The notes: generated from the letters alone by a model not told the origin. Positions 9,317 through 17,617 are shown, counted from the first letter of the stretch. The stretch: DNA of 36,298 bases from an uncultured Bacteroidota bacterium (GCA_903929195.1 CAIYTT010000191.1:1-36298), one strand, 5' to 3'. Translations and numbers: made by a program.

Positions 9317-12088
9317 CTAAAGCTTCACAAATTTTTCTACTTTAGTGCCATTAACACCTTTCAAATATAAATAATAGATACCTGTTGCTAAATTTTCTAT
9401 GTTTACATTCATTAAATTTTGTGATATTGTCTCTGTCTGGATTATTGCACCAACGCAATTAGTAATTGTAAAGGAAGTAAATTCATTTATATTATCTAAT
9501 TTCAAAATTAATTCATTTTTTGCCGGATTAGGAGATAAAAATACACTATAATCATGTTGTGCTTTAGATATACCAAGAGTTCCACAACCTACTGTATTTC
9601 TTACACTGTTTGTTAGCACAACCGGATTTTCATCAAAATAGATACCGGCTTTGTTATAAAATTGTGTACCATCTGCCAAGCCACCTTTTGTGCTTATTTT
9701 AAAATTTATCATACCGTAACATTGGTTATGATGACTACTATCAAGCAAGTTTATATTAGGAAATTCAAATTTTACAATATTATACCCACCGGCAACAAAT
9801 TGGCTAATAAACATAACAGCAGATGTAGCAACAATTCTTAAAGTATGAGGATTCAAATTATTTGATAATGTATCTAAAATAAAAATATTGTGAGCGGTAT
9901 CATTTCCCGTATTTTCAAAACCGATGGAATAATGTAATTCGGTTGTTGCACTTTCAGAACTGGAAGGAATACAATTATTTGGAATCACTGTCATATCATT
10001 AGGGTCGTAAGATGATTTAACGGTATCAATTATTTCACAATAATTATTTATAGTGTCTATATCTCCACTGTAAGGTGTTACATGAAATTTTGAAATAACA
10101 GTATCTCCAATTGTTAACCAAGTTCCAGGAACAGCAAGTGTTACATGAATATGTGGAGGGGCGGTAATTGAAGATATTGCACTAAAATTCCAAGTTGCTA
10201 CATTTCCTACAACAGTTGTTGGGCTTGGGTCAGAACTTTCATAATTATATTTATTACTGAAATTGAATGTAAGAGTACCTGCAACAGGTGGGCAAAAAGC
10301 ATTGCTAATAACCATATCTGTTGTTTGCATGTGCCTACCAGATATAGAAAAAACATTTTCAGCTAAATCAAATACCGAAGAACCAGAAGTGCACATTAAA
10401 GCAAAATACTTTGTACTATTAGTACCTTCAAATAAAGTATCTGATATTGCTAATGTTGTTGGGCATGTTACATATAATCCGCTTGGTACAGTAAGAATTT
10501 TAAAAGTATATATATCCCCTATACTACCATAAGCCGCAAAGTAAAAGCCACTTGTAGCAGATATAGTATCAATTGCTACACCATTTGAGTCAACCTCTGC
10601 TGTAATGGGCAAATTCAAAAAGGGTTCTGAAGAATCTTTAATACAATTTCCATTTGCGTCATAAAAAAAGTCAATTGCTAAAACTTGACAAGGTATAAAA
10701 TCGTAGTTATAGGTAATAGAATCAACAGCTAAAATACCATTGTATAATATTTGTTTTATTAAATAAGTGCCGGATGTGTTTATTGGTTGAAAAAACATAA
10801 CAGACCCAAAACCCGAACCTAATGATGAGATAGGGGAATCAATTTTGAGGTCTCCTTCGATCTTTGTTACAATATGTTGCCCGGAATGAAATAAATTTGT
10901 TGTAACTTCAAATTGTAGTCCACCACAATCTTTAGAAATATAAACAGCAAAACTGTCAGAAAGGAATGTAGGCGAAATAAGTATTTTTCTTATTCTATTA
11001 TTATCTCTATCAGCGACATAAACATTTCCTATTGCATCAAAAGCTATATCAGCGGCAGTCGCAAATTTTGCATTTGTAGCCAATCCTCCATCACCGCTAA
11101 AACCACTAGTTCCTGTTCCTGCAAACGTACTAATATTACCTAATGTATTTACTTTTCTAACATTGTTACCTACATAATCAGCAATATAAATATCACCAAA
11201 TGCATCAATATCTAATCCACCTAAGGAAACAATACCTGCAGCTGTTGCTGGGCCTCCATCTCCGGAATAAGTTCCACTGCCACTGCCTGCAACTGTTGAG
11301 ATAATACCCACCGTATTTACCTTTCTTACTCTATGATTATTATTATCAGCAATATACAAATTACCAATTCTATCAAATGCTACACCTAAAGGTGTATTTA
11401 TTTCAGCAGATGTTGCTACAGAACCATCACCACTAAAACCAGCAATGCCATTACCTGCAACTGTGGAAATAATACCTGTTGCATTCACCTTTCTAATTCG
11501 GTTATTACCTGCGTCAGCGATAAAAACGTTACCTGTAAAATCGCAGGCTATGGCATCTGGCCAGTTTAAAAAAGCAGCTGTTGCAGGACCTCCATCACCG
11601 CCAAAAGTAGCAGTACCATTACCTGCAATAGTAGAAATAATACCTGCCGGATTAACTTTTCTAATTCTGCAATTATAATTATCTACAATATAAACATTAC
11701 CTAATGCGTCTACCGCTGTACCAATAGGTAAATGTAACTTTGCAGCTGTAGCAGGTCCGCCATCACCACTAAAGCCAGCTATACCACAACCTGCAAATGT
11801 TGATATTATGCCATCGGGATTAACTTTTCTAATTACATTATTACTATAATCTGCAATGTACATATTTCCTATTGCGTCAAAGGATATATCGCATGGCATT
11901 GCCATTTTAGCACTATTAGCAGCACTATCGTCTCCACTATATCCTGAAATACCATTACCGGCAATTGTACTAATAATATTACTCTGTGCTATTGCTGCAA
12001 AACAATAAAAAAACATTAAAAAACTTAGAACACATGTAGCGATACTTTTTTTAATTCTTAGTAAACTATAAAAATTTATATTCTTCAT
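9317..12088 (-). CDS. Secreted NHL-repeat protein with T9SS type A sorting domain
   Basis: A 923-aa exported protein. Residues 1-34 form a signal peptide (long hydrophobic run ending AAIAQ). About residues 38-370 contain six NHL beta-propeller repeats of 56 residues, each with the pattern STxAGxG...FSGDGGPATAA...D..GN.YIAD..NNRIRKVN. They should make one six-bladed propeller. About 440-600 includes a region resembling a carboxypeptidase-like/SdrD B-type fold (DFFYDANGNCIKDSSE). About 710-830 is a conserved-repeat type domain found before T9SS ends (HYSIGFENTGNDTAHN). The last ~75 residues are the type A sorting domain (FLSPNPAKNELIL ... GIYYLYLKG ... KVEKFVKL). The ligand or enzymatic role is unknown. 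The gene stands alone on this strand. Confidence 0.9.
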   Translation of the reverse strand: MKNINFYSLLRIKKSIATCVLSFLMFFYCFAAIAQSNIISTIAGNGISGYSGDDSAANSAKMAMPCDISFDAIGNMYIADYSNNVIRKVNPDGIISTFAGCGIAGFSGDGGPATAAKLHLPIGTAVDALGNVYIVDNYNCRIRKVNPAGIISTIAGNGTATFGGDGGPATAAFLNWPDAIACDFTGNVFIADAGNNRIRKVNATGIISTVAGNGIAGFSGDGSVATSAEINTPLGVAFDRIGNLYIADNNNHRVRKVNTVGIISTVAGSGSGTYSGDGGPATAAGIVSLGGLDIDAFGDIYIADYVGNNVRKVNTLGNISTFAGTGTSGFSGDGGLATNAKFATAADIAFDAIGNVYVADRDNNRIRKILISPTFLSDSFAVYISKDCGGLQFEVTTNLFHSGQHIVTKIEGDLKIDSPISSLGSGFGSVMFFQPINTSGTYLIKQILYNGILAVDSITYNYDFIPCQVLAIDFFYDANGNCIKDSSEPFLNLPITAEVDSNGVAIDTISATSGFYFAAYGSIGDIYTFKILTVPSGLYVTCPTTLAISDTLFEGTNSTKYFALMCTSGSSVFDLAENVFSISGRHMQTTDMVISNAFCPPVAGTLTFNFSNKYNYESSDPSPTTVVGNVATWNFSAISSITAPPHIHVTLAVPGTWLTIGDTVISKFHVTPYSGDIDTINNYCEIIDTVKSSYDPNDMTVIPNNCIPSSSESATTELHYSIGFENTGNDTAHNIFILDTLSNNLNPHTLRIVATSAVMFISQFVAGGYNIVKFEFPNINLLDSSHHNQCYGMINFKISTKGGLADGTQFYNKAGIYFDENPVVLTNSVRNTVGCGTLGISKAQHDYSVFLSPNPAKNELILKLDNINEFTSFTITNCVGAIIQTETISQNLMNVNIENLATGIYYLYLKGVNGTKVEKFVKL
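10979..11977 (-). repeat. Six tandem 168-bp NHL-encoding repeats
   Basis: The part of the gene coding for residues ~38-370 consists of six tandem units of 168 bp (56 codons). At protein level the units are strongly alike in the AGxG, GDGGPAT and NNRIRKVN blocks and differ in between, so they look diverged rather than freshly copied. Confidence 0.8.
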
Positions 12089-12144
12089 AAAATAATATTT
12101 ATTTTTTTAAACATTTTTTAAAAGTAAATAGCACAATTAATCAT

Positions 12145-12152
12145 CAAATTTA
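12145..12152 (-). promoter_or_regulatory. Possible -7 box of the NHL-repeat gene
   Basis: On the minus strand this reads TAAATTTG, an exact TAnnTTTG, 57 bp before the ATG at 12088. No -33 element is seen, and this AT-rich gap produces such matches easily. The 301-bp divergent gap 12089-12389 otherwise holds only this and the nuoA promoter. Confidence 0.3.
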
Positions 12153-12322
12153 ATGATTTTAAATAAATTTAACTAAAAAACTTTAAACTTAACCTACAAT
12201 TAAATTAGGCGTAATTTGTGAATAGAAATATTCCATATTCTTTACTTCTCCCCCTTTAATCCCATCTACAAAAACATAGAATCACTTCAAAAAATGTTCC
12301 TTCAAATTACCTGTTTGCATAC

Positions 12323-12352
12323 TTGTATTTTCAGTACATAAGCGTAACTTTG
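12323..12352 (+). promoter_or_regulatory. Promoter of the nuo operon
   Basis: TTG at 12323-12325, a 19-bp spacer, and TAACTTTG at 12345-12352 give both halves of the Bacteroidota sigma consensus at the canonical distance, 38 bp before the nuoA ATG. It is one of the two best promoters in the window. Confidence 0.65.
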
Positions 12353-12389
12353 TGAATTATTTTCACATAGTTTTATTAAAAGCATTTTT

Positions 12390-12785
12390 ATGAATCCTTT
12401 ATTCTTACTGATTGCTGAGCAAAACACACCTATTAATTACTTGCCCATAGTGCTACAATTAATAATAGCGGGTGGTGTTGTTTTATTAATGCTGGTAGGT
12501 AGTTATTTATTAGGTCCTAAAAGAAATACTAAGGATAAACTTATAAATTTCGAAAGCGGTATTCCTTCTATTGGTAATGCTCGCCAGCCTATGGCTATTA
12601 AATATTTTTTGGTCGCAATTTTATTTGTGCTTTTTGATGTTGAGGTTATCTTCTTTTATCCTTATGCTATTAATTTTAAATTCTTAGGGCAGCAAGGCTT
12701 TGTAGAAGTACTTCTTTTTGTTGCTTTCTTTTTATGTGGATTCATATATATAGTAAAAAAGGGTGCATTAGAATGGGAAGATTAA
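12390..12785 (+). CDS. nuoA: NADH-quinone oxidoreductase subunit A
   Basis: A 131-aa membrane subunit of respiratory complex I, part of the quinone-site junction between the hydrophilic and membrane arms. Three transmembrane helices are visible, at about 15-41, 68-94 and 102-124. The conserved cytoplasmic loop ESGIPSIG lies at 55-62, and the conserved acidic FDVEVIFFYPY at 82-92. First gene of the nuo cluster, behind the promoter at 12323-12352. An unusually long 286-bp gap separates it from nuoB. Confidence 0.95.
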   Translation: MNPLFLLIAEQNTPINYLPIVLQLIIAGGVVLLMLVGSYLLGPKRNTKDKLINFESGIPSIGNARQPMAIKYFLVAILFVLFDVEVIFFYPYAINFKFLGQQGFVEVLLFVAFFLCGFIYIVKKGALEWED

Positions 12786-12811
12786 TTACAATGTAATAAA
12801 TGGAATGGTAT

Positions 12812-12874
12812 ATTATTCTTTATATCAATTGTTGCCCAATAAATAAAAACAAAATAGTTGATATAAATAATAAT
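12812..12874 (+). other. Imperfect inverted repeat in the nuoA-nuoB gap
   Basis: Arms 12812-12828 and 12858-12874 pair over 17 bp with one mismatch, around a 29-nt loop. Both arms are almost pure A/T and no T-tract follows, so this could be an mRNA stability or processing hairpin or chance in AT-rich DNA. The rest of the gap to 13071 shows nothing else. Confidence 0.35.
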
Positions 12875-13071
12875 GAGTGCGAGATATTAAAAGTGATAGA
12901 AAATACATATTGGTTCTGCAAATTTTAGACATAAAAGTTATAATTTGAAAGTATCCAATTTTGTATAGCATTTACAAGAAATATTGTTATATCTAAAAAT
13001 AATGCAAATTTGTTTGTCCCTGCTTATTGAAGTCGGGCTTTTAATTATTAATAATTAATTTATAATTTTAT

Positions 13072-13632
13072 ATGCGTCCGGTACAATATAATACGAAGGT
13101 GAAGCTGGCAGAAATACCCGAAGGCTATTCCGGTGAAGGGTTTCATGCCACTACTTTTGATAAAATAATAGGCATGGGTCGTGCCAATTCTTTATGGCCA
13201 TTACCTTTTGCAACCTCCTGTTGCGGTATAGAATTTATGGCTACTATGGGTTCTCATTACGACCTTGGTCGCTTTGGGGCAGAACGTATGGCATTTACCC
13301 CTCGCCAATGCGATGTATTATTAGTTGCCGGCACAATAGCTAAGAAAATGGCACCAATTTTACGTCAGGTTTACTTGCAAATGGCCGAGCCTCGTTGGGT
13401 GATTGCAATTGGTGCATGTGCATCGAGCGGTGGTATTTTTGATTCCTATTCTGTATTGCAAGGTATAGACCAAGTAATACCTGTAGATATTTATGTGCCC
13501 GGCTGCCCACCAAGACCCGAAGGCATTATTGACGGTATATTAAAACTGCAAGATTTGGTTACCAGCGAAAGCCTACGCAGACGCACTAACCCTGTATATA
13601 AAGAATTAATGGAAAGTTACGGTATAGATTAA
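13072..13632 (+). CDS. nuoB: NADH-quinone oxidoreductase subunit B
   Basis: A 186-aa peripheral-arm subunit of complex I that carries iron-sulfur cluster N2, the last electron carrier before quinone. The cluster ligands are visible: the tandem Cys50-Cys51 in FATSCCGIEFMA, Cys116 in IGACASSGG and Cys145 in YVPGCPPRPE. Length is normal. The start gives the expected short N-terminal arm. It is separated from nuoC by a hairpin at 13639-13664. Confidence 0.97.
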   Translation: MRPVQYNTKVKLAEIPEGYSGEGFHATTFDKIIGMGRANSLWPLPFATSCCGIEFMATMGSHYDLGRFGAERMAFTPRQCDVLLVAGTIAKKMAPILRQVYLQMAEPRWVIAIGACASSGGIFDSYSVLQGIDQVIPVDIYVPGCPPRPEGIIDGILKLQDLVTSESLRRRTNPVYKELMESYGID

Positions 13633-13638
13633 TATATA

Positions 13639-13664
13639 GTGCCACCTCGCAAATGAAGTGGCAT
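13639..13664 (+). terminator. Terminator-like hairpin between nuoB and nuoC
   Basis: The stem is GTGCCACCTC (13639-13648) against GAAGTGGCAT (13655-13664), with one internal mismatch and a 6-nt loop, followed by TTATTTTTC. It begins 7 bp past the nuoB stop codon. Because nuoC-E continue on the same strand, it would act as a partial terminator or attenuator, or as a processing site setting subunit ratios. Confidence 0.5.
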
Positions 13665-13715
13665 TTATTTTTCACTACTATTAAAATTGCCCATATATAA
13701 TTTGGGATTTGCAAT

Positions 13716-14231
13716 ATGGCACTAAGCAATGAATTAATACAAGAACAGTTAACCAATAAATTTGGCGAACAACTTACCAACTGGGAGCAACAATTCGGAT
13801 TGCTCACCTTTACAGCACCGGCAGAAAATAATATAGAAATTATGCACTATTTGTATGACAATGAAACCTTGCGTTTTCGTTTTCTTACAGACCTTACCGC
13901 TGTACACTACCCTGAAAAAACCGGAGAGGAACTTTGTGTTGTGTATCTATTGCATAACTTAATAGACAATATACGTTTAAGATATAAAGTGTATATGCCT
14001 ATATCACAACCGGATGTACAGAGTGTAACCTCTATATTCTCATCAGCAAATTGGTTAGAGCGTGAAGCTTACGACTTCTTCGGTGTCAATTTTATTGGTC
14101 ATCCAAACCTCAGCCGCATCATGAATGTTGATGACATGGATTACTTCCCTATGCGTAAAGAGTACCCAATGGAAGACCCTACAAGAAGAGATAAAGACGA
14201 TGAGATGTTTGGGAGAGGAGGTAGTTTTTAA
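13716..14231 (+). CDS. nuoC: NADH-quinone oxidoreductase subunit C
   Basis: A 171-aa (30 kDa-type) peripheral subunit of complex I without cofactors. The signature is near the C-terminus: WLEREAYDFFGVNFIGHPNLSR, then the FPMRKEYP block. The tail is short, and C and D are separate genes rather than a fused NuoCD. It lies 72 bp before nuoD. Confidence 0.95.
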   Translation: MALSNELIQEQLTNKFGEQLTNWEQQFGLLTFTAPAENNIEIMHYLYDNETLRFRFLTDLTAVHYPEKTGEELCVVYLLHNLIDNIRLRYKVYMPISQPDVQSVTSIFSSANWLEREAYDFFGVNFIGHPNLSRIMNVDDMDYFPMRKEYPMEDPTRRDKDDEMFGRGGSF

Positions 14232-14303
14232 TATACAAGTAAATACTACTAACTGTAAATAAAGCATATTGTATATAAATAATATACTAAAATACTATTT
14301 TTT

Positions 14304-15554
14304 ATGACAGAATTACAACAACACAAACACCATATTAAGCTATCGGAAGAGTCGTTGCAGAAACAAACGACAACGATAAATTTAGGCCCTACCCACCCGG
14401 CCACACACGGTGTTTTCCAAAATATAATGGAAATTGACGGAGAACGTGTAATTGAGACCGTACCAACTGTCGGTTTCATACATCGTGCATTTGAAAAAAT
14501 TGCAGAACGTCGCCCTTTTTATCAAATTACTACCCTTACAGACAGATTAAACTATTGCTCATCGCCCATCAATAACATGGGTTGGCACATGACAATGGAG
14601 AAACTATTGAAAATAAAAGTACCTAAAAGAGTAGAATATCTTAGGGTAATAATAATGGAACTATCGCGTATTGCAGACCATTTGGTTTGTAATTCTGTAA
14701 TAGCAGTAGATACGGGTGCATTAACGCCTTTTACCTATGTGTTTCAAACAAGAGAACATATTTACGAAATATTTGAGGAAATATGCGGTTCGCGCCTTAC
14801 TACCAATATTGGCAGAGTAGGTGGTTTTGAACGCAATTTTACCGAAGCATCGTTTACAAAACTAAATGCTTTTATTAAAGATTTTCCACGTGTTATGAAT
14901 GAGTTTGAAAACTTACTTAATCGTAACCGAATTTTTATGGATAGGTGTATTGGTGCGGGACCTATAAGTGCAGAGCGAGCATTGAATTATGGTTTTACCG
15001 GTCCTAATTTAAGAGCTACAGGTGTAGATTATGATGTAAGAATAGCCCAACCTTATTCAAGCTACGAGGATTTTGAATTCTCTATTCCTGTAGGTACTAT
15101 TGGTGATGTTTATGACCGTTTTATGGTTCGTAATGGAGAAATGTGGCAGAGTTTAAGCATAATTAAACAGGCATTAGAAAAAATACAAGCAATAGAAAAA
15201 GAATTTCCTGAGCAAAAAAATATCTTTTATGCCCAAGAAGCAGACCATTTCCATTTGCCACCCAAGCAAGATGTATATACAAAAATGGAAGCCTTAATAT
15301 ACCATTTTAAAATTATTATGGGTGAAATTGATGCTCCGGTAGGCGAAGTATATCATTCTGTAGAAGGAGGAAATGGCGAATTAGGATATTATTTAATCAG
15401 CGATGGTGGTCGTACACCTTATCGTTTGCATTTCCGCCGTCCATGTTTCATCTATTATCAAGCATACCCCGAAATGGTTCGTAATGGCTTATTAAGCGAT
15501 GCTATTATTACGCTTAGTAGCTTAAATGTGATTGCGGGCGAGCTGGATGCGTAA
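14304..15554 (+). CDS. nuoD: NADH-quinone oxidoreductase subunit D
   Basis: A 416-aa (49 kDa-type) subunit of complex I that forms most of the quinone-binding pocket with NuoB. Landmarks are LGPTHPATHGVFQ near residue 30, GFIHRAFEKIAE, the helix RIADHLVCN, and a C-terminal PYRLHFRRPCF region. Length is as in the family. An insertion of about 400 bp holding two small genes follows before nuoE. Confidence 0.97.
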   Translation: MTELQQHKHHIKLSEESLQKQTTTINLGPTHPATHGVFQNIMEIDGERVIETVPTVGFIHRAFEKIAERRPFYQITTLTDRLNYCSSPINNMGWHMTMEKLLKIKVPKRVEYLRVIIMELSRIADHLVCNSVIAVDTGALTPFTYVFQTREHIYEIFEEICGSRLTTNIGRVGGFERNFTEASFTKLNAFIKDFPRVMNEFENLLNRNRIFMDRCIGAGPISAERALNYGFTGPNLRATGVDYDVRIAQPYSSYEDFEFSIPVGTIGDVYDRFMVRNGEMWQSLSIIKQALEKIQAIEKEFPEQKNIFYAQEADHFHLPPKQDVYTKMEALIYHFKIIMGEIDAPVGEVYHSVEGGNGELGYYLISDGGRTPYRLHFRRPCFIYYQAYPEMVRNGLLSDAIITLSSLNVIAGELDA

Positions 15555-15574
15555 ATGAATTAATTATATTCAAT

Positions 15575-15781
15575 ATGGTTAAGAAAAGGGAAATGGCTTT
15601 AGTAATTAAAAAAATGACTTTTGCGGAAGCTGAGGAAGATAATATATTGCAATGGCAGAATGTACCTTTTGAAGAAAAGTTGAAAATACAAGAACAATTA
15701 AGAAGGAACTATTATAGTTTTCATAATATACCTTTCCCTGACAGAATGGAGCGGGTGATACATATAACTTATAGAAAGTAA
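15575..15781 (+). CDS. Small unknown protein inserted between nuoD and nuoE
   Basis: A 68-aa protein with no signal peptide or membrane segment. It is highly charged and likely helical (TFAEAEEDNILQWQ, then EEKLKIQEQLRRNYY), ending in a basic strand (MERVIHITYRK). From memory, short Bacteroidota proteins with this pattern (E-A-E-E, a W/Y, E-E-x-L, E-x-L-R-R-x-Y-Y, and R-x-x-R-V at the end) often sit beside nucleotidyltransferase or toxin-antitoxin genes; that link is an inference. The second methionine (15593) could be the start. It begins 20 bp after nuoD and has nothing to do with complex I. Confidence 0.6.
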   Translation: MVKKREMALVIKKMTFAEAEEDNILQWQNVPFEEKLKIQEQLRRNYYSFHNIPFPDRMERVIHITYRK

Positions 15782-15784
15782 ATA

Positions 15785-15907
15785 ATGAAGGTAACCCTTA
15801 AAAATATTGGAACTATTGAACAGGCGTATTTCGACCTTGATAAGGACTTGACTGTGTTTATAGAATTTAAATATTTTGAATTGGGTATGGTACAACATAT
15901 CAATTAA
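15785..15907 (+). pseudogene. Truncated N-terminus of an AAA/OLD-type ATPase (remnant)
   Basis: An open frame of 40 codons starting 3 bp after the stop of the preceding gene. Its first 25 residues, MKVTLKNIGTIEQAYFDL then DKDLTVF, closely follow the opening beta hairpin of AAA/SMC/OLD-like ATPases (K-x-x-x-N-I-G-x-I-x-x-A-x-x-D-L...L-T-V-F). The Walker A loop that must come next (GxNGxGKT) is absent; the frame runs on for 15 unrelated residues and stops. I read it as the 5' stump of a larger ATPase gene lost by deletion. It could be a genuine small protein, but the family likeness argues against that. Confidence 0.5.
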
Positions 15908-15963
15908 AAGATTTCATTAGTTAAAAATAAAATAAGAAGTGTAATTTTTTTAAAACACATAGA

Positions 15964-16470
15964 ATGAACATACAATTTTCAGAACAAAAATTAAGCGAAG
16001 TAAATGAATTGATTTCGCACTATCCGGATGGGAAACAAAAGAGTGCCTTAATACCATTGTTGCATATTGCACAGCAAGAGTTTGGCGGTTGGCTTGATGT
16101 ACCGGTTATGGACTATGTAGCTGAAATTTTACATATACTACCAATTGAAGTATATGAGGTAGCTACATTCTATAGCATGTTTAATACAAAGCCGGTAGGC
16201 ACTTATGTATTTGAAGTATGTAGAACAGGGCCTTGTATGCTTAATGGCAGCGACCAAATAATAGAATACATAAAAGAAAAGCTTAGCATTAAAGAGGGAG
16301 AAACGACTGCTGACGGGCTATTTACTTTAAAACCTGCAGAGTGTTTAGGAGCATGTGGCTATGCACCTATGATGCAATTAGGCAAGCATTATAGAGAGCA
16401 TTTAACAAAAGAAAAAGTAGATAAAATTATTGATGAGTGCAGAAAAAATACAGCCGCATTAAATAATTAA
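15964..16470 (+). CDS. nuoE: NADH-quinone oxidoreductase subunit E
   Basis: A 168-aa (24 kDa-type) subunit of the NADH-oxidising module of complex I. The four ligands of its 2Fe-2S cluster are visible: Cys86 and Cys91 in CRTGPCMLNGS, Cys127 and Cys131 in CLGACGYAP. The N-terminal helical part (ALIPLLHIAQQEFGGWL, VYEVATFYSMF) is standard. Its normal partner nuoF does not follow; instead a broken HicB-like gene begins 3 bp after the stop. Confidence 0.96.
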   Translation: MNIQFSEQKLSEVNELISHYPDGKQKSALIPLLHIAQQEFGGWLDVPVMDYVAEILHILPIEVYEVATFYSMFNTKPVGTYVFEVCRTGPCMLNGSDQIIEYIKEKLSIKEGETTADGLFTLKPAECLGACGYAPMMQLGKHYREHLTKEKVDKIIDECRKNTAALNN

Positions 16471-16472
16471 TT

Positions 16473-16660
16473 ATGGAACTTCAAAAATATCATTTTCCGA
16501 TTTTGATAGAACAAGATGAGAACACTATTTATATTGTGTCCTGCCCTGTTTTTCAAGGCTGACCTACTTATGGTAAAACCGTAGATGAAGCAATGAAAAT
16601 ATTTATGAAGTTACTGAACTGTATTTGGAAGACGAAAAACCTACTTATTTATACAATTAA
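16473..16660 (+). pseudogene. HicB-like antitoxin remnant (nonsense plus frameshift)
   Basis: The conceptual product is MELQKYHFPILIEQDEN, then TIYIVSCPVFQG, a stop, PTYGKTVDEAMK, a frameshift, and NIYEVTELYLEDEKPTYLYN. This is the short HicB-type RNase H-like fold (Y-x-x-x-x-C-P-x-x-x-G-C-x-T-x-G-x-T-x-x-E-A). Codon 30 is TGA (16560-16562), where the family has a cysteine codon. One A is missing from the run at 16596-16599, after which the -1 frame restores the conserved helix to the TAA at 16658-16660. No HicA toxin partner is visible nearby. The two lesions make it non-functional unless the sequence is wrong. Confidence 0.75.
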
Positions 16661-16661
16661 C

Positions 16662-17087
16662 ATGAAAAAGTATTTATTTCTATTATTCTTTATGTTACTA
16701 AATGTATCTGTTTTTGCTCATAAAGCAGATACATCAAGATTAAATATTGCCATTAAAGATTTTGATAAAGCTTTGGTTGCCAAAGATTCAGTAGCTTTAA
16801 AACGATTATTAAATGTAGAACTTGATTATGGGCACTCAAATGGATGGATGCAAACAAAAACTAGCCTAATTAATGATTTATATAATGGGAAAATTACTTA
16901 TAACAAAATAAATATCACCTCACAAAAAATTACACTTTTCCGTAAAATAGCAACTGTACGTATTAGTGCCGATTTTGAAGCATACTTGGAAAATAAAACA
17001 ACCCAATTTAAACTTAATGTGTTGCAAGTTTGGGTTTGGAAACATAAACAATGGCAATTATTAGCAAGACAAAGTGTTAGAATATAA
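16662..17087 (+). CDS. Exported NTF2-like (DUF4440-type) protein
   Basis: A 141-aa protein: residues 1-19 form a signal peptide (MKKYLFLLFFMLLNVSVFA), followed by a single NTF2-like cone domain. The evidence is the opening helix (DFDKALVAKDSVALKRLL), the strand DYGHSNGWMQTK, and the final strands VLQVWVWKHKQWQLLARQS. The ATG at 16662 gives a clean signal peptide; an in-frame ATG at 16593 would only add translated HicB-remnant sequence. The family includes enzymes and binding proteins, so no function can be given. It is followed by the SRPBCC gene after 18 bp, likely in one transcript. Confidence 0.82.
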   Translation: MKKYLFLLFFMLLNVSVFAHKADTSRLNIAIKDFDKALVAKDSVALKRLLNVELDYGHSNGWMQTKTSLINDLYNGKITYNKINITSQKITLFRKIATVRISADFEAYLENKTTQFKLNVLQVWVWKHKQWQLLARQSVRI

Positions 17088-17105
17088 AAAATAAAATTTA
17101 TAAAA

Positions 17106-17510
17106 ATGGCTTACAATCTTGCTTTAGAATTCATATTATCGGGCAAACCTAATAGAATAATGGAATTACTTACCGACCCTATTCTAATTCGCAAATGGAG
17201 TGGTAGCAATGGTTTTGTTGAAAACAAAATAGATGGAAAAGTAAGTTTGTTTGATGATTGGGTTACCGGCAAAGTTCTTAAAACAAGTAAAAACGAGTTA
17301 AGCTATACCTGGAAAACTACAGATTGGGACGATGAAACAGAGCCATCAGTAGTTCACTTTTTATTACAGGAAGATGAAGCCGGCACTAAAGTAATCCTAA
17401 CCCATACGAATCTACCAACTGAAGATGAAATGAAAAGTCATAAATCCGGCTGGACAGATTATTTCTTTGACCCGATGGAAGATTTCATTTTAATAATTGA
17501 TAAGAGCTGA
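17106..17510 (+). CDS. SRPBCC / AHSA1-like START-domain protein
   Basis: A 134-aa single-domain protein of the Bet v1/START-like fold, which encloses a hydrophobic ligand cavity. The family pattern is visible: an N-terminal strand, then the helix-loop ELLTDPILIRKWSGSNG, the strands GKVSLFDDWVTGKVL, LSYTWKTTDWDDETEPS, and GTKVILTHTNLP, and a long C-terminal helix that begins near WTDYFFDPMEDF. The ligand is unknown. Its TGA stop codon lies inside the left arm of the hairpin at 17505-17530. Confidence 0.8.
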   Translation: MAYNLALEFILSGKPNRIMELLTDPILIRKWSGSNGFVENKIDGKVSLFDDWVTGKVLKTSKNELSYTWKTTDWDDETEPSVVHFLLQEDEAGTKVILTHTNLPTEDEMKSHKSGWTDYFFDPMEDFILIIDKS

Positions 17511-17530
17511 TAGTACGAATACTATTAGTT
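17505..17530 (+). terminator. Terminator hairpin overlapping the SRPBCC stop codon
   Basis: AGCTGATAGTA (17505-17515) pairs with TACTATTAGTT (17520-17530) around a CGAA tetraloop, 11 bp with two G-U pairs, followed by AATTTCTATT. The stop codon TGA (17508-17510) is in the left arm. Confidence 0.6.
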
Positions 17531-17617
17531 AATTTCTATTGAATTCATAATTTTGATTACTTTTCTTAATTCGATATATTTTTATATCTTGTTGGCTAAA
17601 CATTCTAAATATAAAAA

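Noticed and set aside
10979-11977. Regular 168-bp repeats considered as a CRISPR-like or minisatellite array
   Set aside because: They encode six NHL propeller blades; divergence follows protein constraint.
16473-17087. Complete HicAB toxin-antitoxin system
   Set aside because: The HicB-like frame is broken twice, no HicA-like double-stranded RNA-binding toxin is nearby, and the following gene is an exported NTF2-like protein.
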